From positions 62,001 through 126,000 of the forward strand of contig QEYB01000670.1 of the NCBI GenBank assembly GCA_017562135.1: 64,000 nucleotides of DNA, in the 5' to 3' direction. Below are positions 49,025 through 60,387 of the stretch, piece after piece. The notes below the pieces were generated by a model. The model ran no database searches. It saw nothing but the letters and a program-made list of their open reading frames with translations, and was not told the DNA's origin. The number at the start of each line of letters is the position of its first letter. The first letter of the stretch is position 1. The DNA comes from Dipylidium caninum. Its lineage: Eukaryota > Platyhelminthes > Cestoda > Cyclophyllidea > Dipylidiidae. A program made the translations under genes and the position numbers.

Positions 49025-52000
49025 TCAAGCGTGGTGACTGAAATGCCATGCCTGGGAGGGTGAACCATTTGTGCAGGGCCTTGGTACCGCTCGCTGGTCC
49101 TCACTGCCATCAAGACAGTAGCCTGTCTGCGCATTAATCAGTTTTCCATGTGACTGGTTAGGAGAAGTATGAGGGATGTTAGTATTGCCGGTCAGGTAAC
49201 CACTTAAAATGTACGAGTAGGGCTAACTCTGTGTATGCGCTTGTGGTCTCGAAGTTACCACCCCACCAATTTTTTTAAAGTTTGACTATAAACAAGAAAG
49301 TTAAGTGCCTTAAATGACTCAAATGCTTTACAATCTGACCTATAACTCTTCCCAAGCATTTGCCGACAATTATTTCTTATCATCATAAGAGTTGGGCCGT
49401 ATGCGTTTTTAAGACATTCAAGAAGTGACAACTGAACTAACGTTTGCTCCAATTTATAGTAGTTCTACTTTATGACTAAAAGACACCTTTTACTCTGGCG
49501 TGCAGCTCATGCATATACTTTAGTTTGTTTCGTAGAGGTTCGTGTTTGCACAAGTAATTGGATTTTGTGCAATGCCTGCATACAATTTACCATTTGAGAT
49601 CATTAAAATCTTGTTCAGTGAGTAGTTATTGGCGTGGTACCTCCAGAATTACCGCCTAATTCGCGAAGAAGACTCCATTAATCGCCGAATCACTCCACCC
49701 TTAAGGAACTTGAGTTTAATCTGTTTTTTATCTCACTAGACCTTTTAAGGAATGCGGTAAACTCAACCAGTCAAGTCACACCCCCTACACCGTCGTCCCA
49801 TTTCTCAACCAACTTGGATTATCCTTTTACGTTTTGCTAACTTCTCCACAGGGAAAGAAGTTCTCCACCATTCTCGCTCCACAGACCTTGAACCGGGTCC
49901 CAACGGAGAAAAGCCCGTGTTTATAAAGGTTCAGCATACTGTCTGAATCCGACCCAATGAGGGTACTTTTAGGTTATGTATGTCATATTAAGGACGCAGC
50001 ATCAAGATATACATTGGCATGGAGATAAATTCTAACACAATGCAAACTCAATAGTCCTTATACTCGTTAAAAGCATTGTAACACATGGTAGCCTGGTTTC
50101 ACTCGAAATGGCGTCTTTGTCATTTCCTATATACTTCCTTGCAACTATTAGGATGAAACATCTTTTGTCTTTGTTACAAAACACAATTTTTGGGGCTCTA
50201 GTAAAAAGCCATTATTCAACGGAATATGGTTCAGCAGTGCGGCAAGAAGTCGTCAAATTGAATAATATTCACATTGTAGTAAATATAGGCACTTATATTA
50301 ATCTAAGCGACCTTCGGTTCCGTCATCTATTACATTTCCTAAGAAATGGGTTACTTTTACTATTTTTTGTGTGTATTTTGAAACATTTGGTACAAAACAC
50401 TTGAGTTTTGAAGATAAAGGATGTTTATCACGGTCAAAATGCTTAGACCGCATCCAAACAGTCGGTTATACTTATGATCGCGAATGAGTGCTGTGGTGGC
50501 TGCGTGAAGGAGACAGGTTGTTAGAAAGTGAAGGCTTTATTCATAAATAGTCTGATACAGTACTCATGTGTATCTCGAGACTATCAACCAAACAGACGGT
50601 AATAAATATTCAACTTTCAGAAATTGACTTATGAGATCGAACTCGAGTATGCATACTTAACCGAAATAGGCCAACTCATCCACTTACCTTATCATAGACC
50701 CACCGGAAATGAGCGTTACGTTGATTAGTGGTGAGAACAGCCTGGAAGCCCTGTTCGGGATGCCTCTTTTGCAAGTTTTCAATGCGTTTCATCTGATCGG
50801 CAACCCAACTGCGCCACCACTCACGTTCCCAAGGGGCCTCGAGCTCCTCCGGGGGGCAGATCTCAAGATCAGTGATGAGTTCTGTGAAGACCCAGAGTGA
50901 GGCCAACGGACCGCCTGCTCGGCGCACGCGAACACAGTTCCAGTCCTTGCGTAACAGACCCGTATCTGTCAGTGCAAAAAGATTTTCCCATGCGTGCGTC
51001 GTAACCAGCGATTTTGTCAGCAGTAGGCTCATCCGCTGTTTACGGTATTCGTTACCGTCGTTGCCGCGCAGCAGACAGTGGTTTTCAGAGTTGCAGCACT
51101 ACGGTAGGCAAAATAACAAAAAGTCATCCTCCATAGATAAGTGCATTTACAGCGGGTCGAAATTAAAGCTTTAGTACAGATCACGACATGCTATAAGCTT
51201 CGCACGAAAGATGAATTAAAGTTGCCACGAATTCCGCTTTCCTAGTTCTTAAAAATGAACAAAAATTTAAATTAGTTCAGTGGGCCACAATTCCAATTAA
51301 GTTCGTCGTTATGTATAAAAAATGTCCTAACTGCATAGTGCGGAAACTGGCACAAAAACAATTACCGGGTTAGATGCACGCGTGAATGCATGCCATAGAC
51401 ATCTCAATGTTGCATTTAACAAAAATGATGAAAAACCATAGAAGCCTATAAAGGTGTCTAACTGAAACTATTTCCCTTTGGACTCTTAACCGTTGTGTTG
51501 TTCTTTGCCTATGAGTAAGCGAAAACGGAAAGGCATTGTTTTGCCATGCTCACGCTTCCGTATCCCAGTCGATTTCGAGAGTAGACGAATTTGTGCGAGG
51601 CAATATTGTCTAGAAACCACTGGAAATTCCTGCAACCCATTTCCTTGCGAATGTGTTTCCGTTTGGATATATTACCGTAGTCCGTATTCTAAAATTCAAA
51701 TATAAACATTCATTTATTTCATGTTCACCAATATCATCCCAACGTCGACTATGTATGCGCGCACACAAGCTTGAAGCAAAAAACCTTGTAATAATGAGTG
51801 TGGGACGGAATTTCATTAATGCGAAGGCAGCTTTTGAAGAATGAACATTACCTTAAGATGTTAAAAGGAGATTTCTTGCATTCCATGATTTCAGTGAAAA
51901 AAACCTGTGTCCTTACTCTGAAGGTGCAATTTTGATTAAATGGGCTAATGTCCACTGGGCCATATTTACATTACTTAGGTAAACGACCACAAAACACTGT

Positions 52001-53919
52001 TTCATTTACAACAAGAAACCCAAACGATTCAGCAAAAAAAACTTCAACTAGGACCGCTCGAGGTGCCTGCGGTAAAAAAGCAATTGACAATAAGGAGAAT
52101 AAGTTATCTTCCGCAGGACTTAGGCAAAGGCAATAACAAGCAGACCGGATCGCACACCTTAAGATCACCACGTGCCAGATAGAAATTTTCCTTGTACATA
52201 TCCATCCATACTTCCGCCATACGGGCAGTATTGTATCCCTTGTAGTCTTTCTTGTCTACAAAGAGGTGAAGAGGACACTAGTTAGACACGGCGAAAAGGG
52301 TCCGCTTTATTTGCAATATATCATAACGAGGTAGGTACTCTTCCTGTAAACATGTTTGTGGCTCTTTGTCAAATAAGTTAGATAACTGACTGTTGAGAAA
52401 GTGGTTTTACAAAGATACTAGAAGCTATGATGAGAACAGGATCAGTGTCTATTCGTACGGAGCATTTCAATTCATAATTGAAGAGGCATTCTGAAGTTAT
52501 GGATGTTATTACCGAAGGAAAATGGGTAGTATAAAAGACTATTTATTTATTAAATTAAACGTCTTCACAATTCCATCATACGATCAGAAATACCCGGTTT
52601 TAGTATGGTATCAATGACTACACTAGTAGAGTCATGAAAAGAAGATGGTCATAAACAATATCCGAGTTACCGGGAAACGAATATGGATGGTTGGCACGAT
52701 AAACATGTCCAACAGTCGAACAAGGAGAAAATTCAAGAGAACCACCACATTGCCAAATGCGGAAGGATAACTCCAAATTTTCACCACCCCAAATCTCCAT
52801 GCCCTCATCATAGCCTCCCAATTCGAAGAAATAGCTTCGGCGGATAGCAAAAAGACCACCAGGCATTGTAATAGATTCGATGGTGTCTGCATTACTCCGT
52901 CTCTTAATCACAGATTTACGGGGCGGATGTTCAAAGACAAACATTCCGTCCCAAGCAAAGGAACCTACACGAAGACTGAGCCAGCCGTCCTCAGTATATC
53001 GGACGTCTGTTCGGAAAACATTTAACGTAAACCGGTCGATGTTCGCTATAGCAGGGCATACAACTGAATCAGGCTTCTGTTTGATTCGGTATAGCAGCGG
53101 TTCTAACCACCGGTAAGTCGCTTCACAGTGAGCATCAAGAAAAATGATGACGTCAGCTGTCGCGACTTTTGCACCTTCTAGGCGGGCTCTGATCAAGCCT
53201 GTACGCTGGGGAAGGCGAACAATTTTCACAATTCCATCTGGCCATGTATCCTTGACGAATTTGTCCAGACTTTCAAGCAAATCCTCTACTTTTTACTGGG
53301 AAAGGTAAAATAACTTTACCTTGAGTGCTGCCGTCGTCCAAAAGAATGACTTCTTTTAAAAATTCAGGAGGACTTCGATTGACAACAGAAAAGACGGTTC
53401 TGATAATCAGTCGAAAAGGTTCATTAAAAAATATTAAAATAACACTCGCGGTGGGAAGTTCATCAGGATACGTGATAATAAGGCATCTAGGACAAAAATC
53501 AACAAAAAGTAACCATACTCCTTAGCTGGACGATGACCTAAAGAACGGTCAAGTGGGATTAACCTGCAAGCATGGCTGTTGTATCCTTCTGCAACGATAA
53601 CACGGTTCATTTCCTCTTTTGAGATGCCAGCATCAACTCCTCGTCCGGCTTCGCCAGGTCCGGAGCGAAACTTTTCGCTTAAAATATAGTTGTTAAAGCG
53701 CTTTGCACGAAAAGCATAAGTGTCAACATCGATGGAAAGTGACTGCAATGTCTGCAAATTAGTAATTGTGGGAACTCGAAGATCCTCATGGAGACAGAAG
53801 TAAAGAAATGAGTATATACAAAAGGAAATCAATAGATGGACGGGAAATAAAATATTCTTCTGCCGAAGATTATCGAACATGTATAAAAAAGGATATACGA
53901 TTGAGTCGAAAATGCGCAT
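49025..53919 (-). CDS. Polypeptide N-acetylgalactosaminyltransferase
   Basis: The enzyme transfers GalNAc from UDP-GalNAc to Ser/Thr of proteins in the Golgi, starting mucin-type O-glycans. Exons in coding order: 53519-53919, 53320-53486, 52671-53285 (or 53288), 52158-52255, 50688-51098 and 49025-49126. Phases agree, giving about 597 residues. A short cytosolic tail is followed by a membrane anchor (LFPVHLLISFCIYSFLYFCL). LPTASVILIFFNE and EVILLDDGST start the GT-A domain. FLDAHCE is the metal-binding DxH motif, and MEIWGGENLELSFRIWQCGG is the conserved catalytic block. NTARMAEVWMD ends the catalytic domain. A C-terminal ricin-type lectin domain follows (ALTDTGLLRKDWNC, then GYCLDG...QAWHF). 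The usual linker segment (C-K-x-F-x-W-Y-L) before the lectin was not found. I cannot assign the isoform. Confidence 0.92.
53286..53319 (-). other. 31- or 34-nt intron in the GalNAc-transferase gene
   Basis: The minus-strand donor is GTAAAG after ACTCAAG. Acceptors AAAAAG or AAGTAG give 31 or 34 nt, and both restore the frame from DDGST into DLLESLDKF. Without splicing, the frame hits a stop. Confidence 0.8.
53487..53518 (-). other. 32-nt intron in the GalNAc-transferase gene
   Basis: The intron starts GTATGG and ends GTCCTAG. Splicing joins RPAKE to CLIITYPDELPTASVIL in frame, the family's Cys-x(4-6)-Tyr-Pro entry into the catalytic domain. Reading through gives a frame with no family similarity. 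Confidence 0.85.
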
Positions 53920-56900
53920 GGTTTTCTAAAAAAGAAACTACTAATTAAGTATATGCAACCAAAATTGCAATATAGTTATTATGGAATCTAAGCCTGTAGA
54001 AAAATAGCATTAGTAGTCAAGGCAAACAGTATGTGGAAGAATTTATACCCTATGAAAGTGTAAAAGAGAGTGGTGTAAAAGACGAGTAAAAACGAGAACG
54101 AACAGATCTTATAGGAAACAAAGTCACACGGCCAACATCAATGAATAATACTATGCGCCATGAACGACATCAATGAAGATATGATACAATGAAAAGAAAA
54201 AGCATGACAGGCGTTTCCAACAACCAACCGCAACTCAAATTGAACATTACGTAAACAGCATCACAGGAAATATGGACAATGAATACACCAGAAGTTCTGA
54301 CAAAAAATGTGTATTCCGCGAACAAGGGACATCTACAATATTGTCCAAAAGAAAATTGAAGTACAGAATTTATCCAGAGGGTAACAACCTTAAGTGGCCT
54401 TCATACAACCAATGGAAATTGCTATTGTTATTTAATTTCCAAAGGAGAGAAGAGCTTCACGAATTCCAAATAAATGGTCAACTCCGACAAAATATCAGCA
54501 AAAAGGCGTTTTCCAAAAAGAGATAACATTCACTGGCATTATACAAACAGCGGAATCAACGAAATAAATACGACGCCTAAAATCCCGTTAAAAAGAAAAA
54601 GAGTTCAAGGCATGATAAAAGACAGGCTACATGTATCCAAAAAATAAAGGGCCTAGTAGAGAACAATCCTCATCAGACTGCAGTTCTCCAGGGAAGGTCC
54701 ATTTGCAAAGAATAACGCTGATGATTAAGTGTCGGTTTCCACAGACACTAGTCAATTAAACATTGCCTAATGTAACCTTGACCAATTCCGTAATGCAAAC
54801 CACCTCCCCCTGTAGGATCTTAATCAGTTTGCTGGAGCCAAACTACCGGCGACTATCGGTTGTCAAATAGGCTGCAAACTCGGCGATGTGTCCCAATTTA
54901 GCGCCTTTGAAGACTCCCTGACGAGCTGCCTCCCACAACACTTGGAGTTGTTGGCAGGACCACGAAATTACGGGTTTTCCCACTTTGATTACACTCACCC
55001 GTTGTTTTCGCCAATGCAATCCGCGAGTACCTCCTCAAATTCCGCCAAGTCGCATCAGGCGAGACGCGAGACAAATTTTACTATAAATGCCAACAATGAC
55101 CCCTCAATATTGATAGACATTACAAGCAAACCATGACACCAATTGTCGGTAGGGGTGGGCGAACATGGGAGGCAATGTCGATGCTTCGCAGCTTAAGACC
55201 TACTCCATGTAGTGAAATTGCAAGCCGAGACGCCCGCCTAAGAAAGACCCATCGAATGACTGCTTCGGTGGGAGAGGACTTCTCCTACCGGTCTCCTTTA
55301 TCCCTGCCCTCACGCGACACGTCGTCTCCGAAGACGTGGACACCGGAGCACCTTCTCTCCATTTTCAGGCCCAGTTCACTGTCTTTGCAGTTGTACTGCG
55401 TGAAGGCAGGGAATATATACTGTAACTGATTGCCTTTCTCCATCTTCGTTCGTGAAAGGATACTGAAGCATTTGAGCATTGGGGGGAAAAGTCTTTGTTG
55501 TTATCATTGTAGGAGGGAATTGGGCTCGACAAGGCTGACAGGCGGTACCTCCAACCGCATGTACCACAAAGGAGTAAGGTCAAAGTCAAGTCAAAATGGT
55601 AAATAACATCTTAATGCGGTTTGATACCTGTCCACCGTTATCTATCAGGTGATTCTCCACAATTTTGCTTCGCCCCGTCTTCTAAAAGTGACGGTTTGGA
55701 GAGAGATCATGAGTGCCAGTCTCGTGGAGGCCCTCCATCACTTCCTCACCTGTAACTACCACCCGTTCATTTGGATTCGGGTCACACCACATCTTCCAGC
55801 CTTCGTGTGTATAAGTCTTGTAGCTTGTCTCCCAAACTCTGTCGGTTGGCCAAAGCTCAGTTGCATAATTGCGCATTCAAATGACTTATCATGGACGAGA
55901 GGATGACGGAGGAGGCCATAGTGGTGGGAGTGCGAAGGAAGACCCTTGGCAAAGAGGCAGATTCGTGTTTGGTTATTCATGCGCCAAGTGAACGGTGCAG
56001 AGGCGGGACGGTTGCGCCAAGTGAACGGTGCAGAGGCGGGACGGTTGCTTCAAGTCACTTCGCATTCAAATATACCAGTGTTTCGACTCCCGCACGGCAA
56101 TCGGTAAATGAACATAAGCAAGCGTGGAGTGAAATCGCTCGAATTCGAAGTGGAAATTCAGTAACTTTCTCAAGGGGTAGGTCCACCTTTCCCAGTGCCT
56201 TTTCCAGACGGATCGCGTCGCGATAAATAGTGGAGTCGAAAGTATGCTTGGTTTGGATCAGTGTCTGTTTTAAGACATCGGTCACCAAAAATGTTATTCT
56301 GCATAGAGTCATGATGAAGTGTCAGAGTGTCCAATGCTCTACAAAGTAGCCCGTCGGCCAAATGGAGGACTCCATAGTCGATATGGAGTTGCTTTACCCA
56401 AGAATGGAGTGTTTCCTCCTCATCAACACATTCGATGAACTCTTCCTCGGCAATATGCCTTGGCGAATAATAAGGCACATTAACTGACGTACAGGATAGC
56501 AAAAGCCTAAGGCCTTTAACAGCCTGACGTCAGATTGTGTGCTGTAGATCAAACACATTTTCCCGATTTTCCGCCAAAATAGGTGTTAAAATCGCGTGTT
56601 TCGGGGTTCATGCTTCCTTTTGTGCCAGAGAGACGGGATATGGGTGTAGGGATGGAGATAAATGTAATCTGATTTCGGCACTAGTCCCAAGGACGATGCA
56701 GACAGGCTGAATAATGCACTGCCTGTTCGCTTTGCTCACGTCCCCTGAGCACACATTGTTAGCAGAATAACTGTTACTAGCTGCTCTGCCCTGCATAATA
56801 TGCCCGAAATCCTTCGTACTAAATGGACCTTTCAGGAGTCGCGGAACGATTTGAGAAGTCACAGTGTTCTTGAGCATCTACAAATCGGGAGTTATTGCAC

Positions 56901-57096
56901 CTTCCTTCGGGTGCCACTATGCCAAAAACTCATGAAAGTACAAACAAATCACGCATTCCTGCGTGTGTAGGCTGGAGGACGACGGTGGAGCGCAATGTGA
57001 TTAATTGTTGTTAATTTCAAGTGGCTCGCGTCAACCTCAAGGTGATCTTGTGAGCCTACAAAGTGCCTCAAACGACCCGTGTGGTCACCTCGGACG
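53920..57096. other. Upstream region of two divergent genes, no recognisable gene
   Basis: The GalNAc-transferase (minus) and GLMP (plus) start codons face away from each other over 3.2 kb. Several open frames occur (54888-55136 plus, 55133-55429 plus, 56170-56502 minus, 55682-55876 minus), and some have ordinary amino-acid composition, but none matches a family I know or shows a convincing splice model. Small lineage-specific exons cannot be excluded. Confidence 0.4.
55981..56046. repeat. Two exact tandem copies of a 33-bp unit
   Basis: The unit begins GCGCCAAGTGAACGGTGCAG and ends GGGACGGTT. Its length is 11 codons, and the plus frame 55891-56226 reads APSERCRGGTV twice. Exact identity means the duplication is recent or constrained. 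Confidence 0.95.
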
Positions 57097-59842
57097 ATGG
57101 TCGTCGCGTCCCTCTGCGTCCTTTGCGCGGTCTGTGTGTTTGCTCAAGCTGATCCTTGGAAGGTTTGGTCTCGTTCCTAAGGACCCGTTGTTAAGACCTC
57201 CTGGAAAGTATTCAAGTTCAATGATACAGCACATTTGGTTATCGTCATCGTCGAATCGCCGACAGAACGCATTTTCTACCTAATCGGCAGTTCTAGCCCC
57301 CCATCACCCCTGTGTGCGATGCTTTTGCGAGGCGGCTCTGAGTCTAACGTGACCGTGAATGCTACCAGCTTTTTTGGCAAGAGCGTTAATGGGTCAATCC
57401 TCACCACGGGGATTAGAGAATCTCATGGGTTTCTGCTGTTTGATGTAAGCACCATCCTGAATATCTTGTTGTAGAACCACGGAATTTTGCGTTTATTCAG
57501 GTAGCTTTTGGGTTTCTGTATACTTCACATTATTCGAGGCCTCGCTAAACTTTTTGTATTCCCAATCTATCCTCCGTTTACTTGTAGTTAGTAAATGTCA
57601 AGAATTCGTGAGCTTTGTGCCATAAACAAACAACGCAAGTTGTAGTAGGCATCGCACTACGTAAGTTGCCTGATATTTGGTCGTAATTTACAACGTTATC
57701 GGAAGTAGTTGCAGCTACAGTGTCTGATGTCATGACGTGTGATTGCTTGAGTCGGATTTGCTATTTCATTTAAACGCTTTTCGGTAGGAGAATTCTCCCC
57801 GACGTACTAGACATGCTGTGTTATGGTAGTGACTTGAGGTTGTGTTTTGATTTGGTGCGCATAGATAAGGTGATTAAATTGGCGATTTCCTCGTTAGTAG
57901 TAGCAGGTTAGTGTACGTAGCAGTGAGTCATGGAAGAGGTTGAGGTGCACTCTTGGATAAAGGTGGTAGAAATGTTTCCTCAAACACCTAGGTATGTGAA
58001 TATGAAGACAAAAAGGGTACCGCCACTTTCGAGGACTATAAGGGGGCCATTTGTCGAAATTCGGGTGACAAACTGCAGTGGAATTTGAACGAGTATGGGT
58101 CGGAATTTACTTCGCGCGGAGTAATCCTGAATTTCACCTCTTCCCATTGGGATCCTCCCAGGAACCAGGAGCATCATGGAGTAAATTTCCAAGTAAGTGG
58201 TGCAGTCAGAAGGTGAGAGATCATACCATTGCTTGAGTGCGTCGCTCTGTCCGTTAGTGTGTACCCTATCACACAACGTGCTGATGTAGCTGTACGACTT
58301 TTACCTTCTTCAAAGTTCATCATGTCTACCGAGAGCATTAAAAGTCCAAATCCGCTGCCTGAGGCGCGTGGATTGATGGTGAAAATGCAGTTTTCGGAAC
58401 GTCTCGAAAAGCCTAACAGCCGCCTCGGTGTTGGTCTACTCATTTACACTAACGAGACTATTTACCCGGGACAACGATTTCGGCAAACGAGCTTGGTGAA
58501 CTTGGATATGGAAGAAGAGGCGGGCAACTTTATGGTGAGTGCTTCTCTCATCACACGTTCCGCTTGTGGCCGTCTGCATCACTTGTGTTACGACCGCTTT
58601 GAACCCGTTTCCTCCCGAGCTTAATCGAAAAGTGAAGTGAAGGAGGCGATCGTCTTCATTTTAGTCGACTACTGTGTTTCTGGACAAACGCGAGCCACCG
58701 CAAGCGGAAGGTAGGGCGGATACGTCGCCGGCATACATCTTCTGGAGAGACGTATGCTTTGTCGACCCGCTGGACCGATGGGGCTCGGGGCGACGCGTAG
58801 TCAGTTTTCAAGATGATATAGCGCCGAAGCACAAAGATAAGGGGCGCATCAATCGTTCTCTGCCACAAGCTGTCTTCGGCTTTGAACAATTCAACATTCA
58901 TATGCACACCAACAGGACTGTAGCCGTCATGGAGGAGTGGTTTGGCTTCGGTAGTTCGGGCGACGGCTTCTACTCGAAGACCAATTATACCGAGTGGTGA
59001 GTGCTGTATATCCCCCGAAATCTTCACCTTTTCGCCTGCTTCTTTGTTGGTGTGATTGGGTGGTGTATAAGCGGTGTGTTAAATGCCCTAGTCGCCTTAA
59101 ACCGTTAACTATGGCTTTGTGTAAATAGTTCTTGGCAGAGGGCTCACGTTTTGTGGTTTACTGCGACAGGCGTAGGGAATGGGATTATGCACGTAGATTC
59201 TCGAATGAGACCCCTCGTTATCAAAGTGAAATTCGGTGTAGTTACGCCCACCCGCAACAAAGCCGTCAACGATTTGCAAGCGGCTAAATTTTGGAAAGCT
59301 TATTTATCTATATGTCTAGCGGTGAACTCTTCCCCCCATTCTACGTCTCAGAGTAACTTTAATTGAGACTTTGAATTCCACACCTTATAGTCGCTTTGGC
59401 AGCCAACTTAACGTCGAAGTTCCTTAGCAGATTTGTGGGCTTACACTGCGTGAAATAGATGGAAATAGACGGCTAGCAAAATGTTTCTTTGCCTCTTTTC
59501 CTTTGGCTTTGCAGGAGCTTTGTGATAGCTCTAGGAAATCCGTCTTTGCTTTCAACATCCGTGGTCACGCGCCTCTTTGCGCCATTGATCCTGCCAGTGT
59601 TGGTCATTTTGCTCAGCATAAGCTATTTCCACGCTCGTCGATGCTGGACCTCCTCCACAACCGAGCCCAGTGAGATTACGCGGCCCCTCATAGAAGAGAT
59701 TGACGGCTGTGTGATAGATGACAGCAGTAATTGTTATCCGGGTTTCGGTAGACCTCAGGAGGCCCACAGGGGAGACGAGAACACCAACACGGCGAGTGGA
59801 GAAGCCACCACAAATCCCACCTCTTCATACGGTGCCATATAA
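57097..59842 (+). CDS. GLMP: Glycosylated lysosomal membrane protein (NCU-G1)
   Basis: GLMP is a heavily glycosylated type I membrane protein of lysosomes that partners and stabilises the lysosomal transporter MFSD1 in vertebrates. Six exons: 57097-57162, 57196-57444, 57992-58192, 58238-58534, 58665-58996 and 59515-59842. Phases agree, giving 490 residues (about 406 in human). A leader (MVVASLCVLCAVCVFAQA) precedes the lumenal domain. The order of blocks follows the human protein: HLVIVIVES and FLLFD; then LQWNLNEYG; then CVALSVSVYP; then FNIHMHTNRT; then SFVIALGNPSLL leading into the membrane helix LFAPLILPVLVILLSI. NxS/T sites are frequent. The very C-terminus is SSYGAI, a Yxx-hydrophobic lysosomal sorting signal like the human YQSI. 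Introns of 33 nt and 45 nt (or 27 nt) occur. Confidence 0.88.
57163..57195 (+). other. GLMP: 33-nt intron in GLMP
   Basis: Donor AAG|GTTTGG and acceptor TGTTAAG remove an in-frame TAA and join the end of the leader exon to TSWKVFKFND in phase 0. Confidence 0.75.
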
Positions 59843-60387
59843 AGTCCCCGACTCCCTGTGGCCCTGTACTTTTTGCATCGTCTGCTCCTTTTCTTTCACA
59901 ACAACTTTTCTACGTAACTATTCAGGATGTGATTACGTGCGCCCCGTGTGGACATTGCGGAGGACAGGCTCCCCGATGGGGAGGCCTTCCTACATCGTGT
60001 CAAAGTGTATCCCTATTGCCTGACCCCACCACATCCGTTGCCCTGTTTGTTTAAAGATAGGCGAGGTGACAGTGAGTCTTGCAGTAATGCAGTTCTTAGC
60101 CCAATTGGTGTTCGAAGCAAACCCCTTTTCGAGATAAGACGATCTCACAACGTCGTGACTTGCATTACACAGGTGACACTGCGGTTTCATGCTATTCGGC
60201 ACGCCTTGGCATGTTTTTTCATGAACCACGACATGGGCGTAACTAGACACGAGTTGAGTGCACGGAAAAAGGGTGAGAAGTGACTCCACCTATCAATTAT
60301 ACAGGCTTTGTTTAAAATTTGACCGAATGTGGGTGGACGTTGGCCTGGCATGTAGTAAGCGACTAGACAGCTGAAATTGGGAGGCGA
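59843..60387. other. Region between converging GLMP and PRPF6 ends
   Basis: About 545 bp should hold both 3' untranslated regions. The open frames 59948-60283 (plus) and 59990-60289 (minus) overlap each other and match no family, so they are treated as chance. Confidence 0.5.

Noticed and set aside
56170..56502. 110-codon minus-strand frame with ordinary composition upstream of GLMP
   Set aside because: No recognisable domain, no clear start context or partner exons. It was kept only as a possibility in the intergenic entry.
59948..60289. Overlapping open frames on both strands between GLMP and PRPF6
   Set aside because: They overlap each other and fall in the shared 3' region. Neither matches a family or has splice context.
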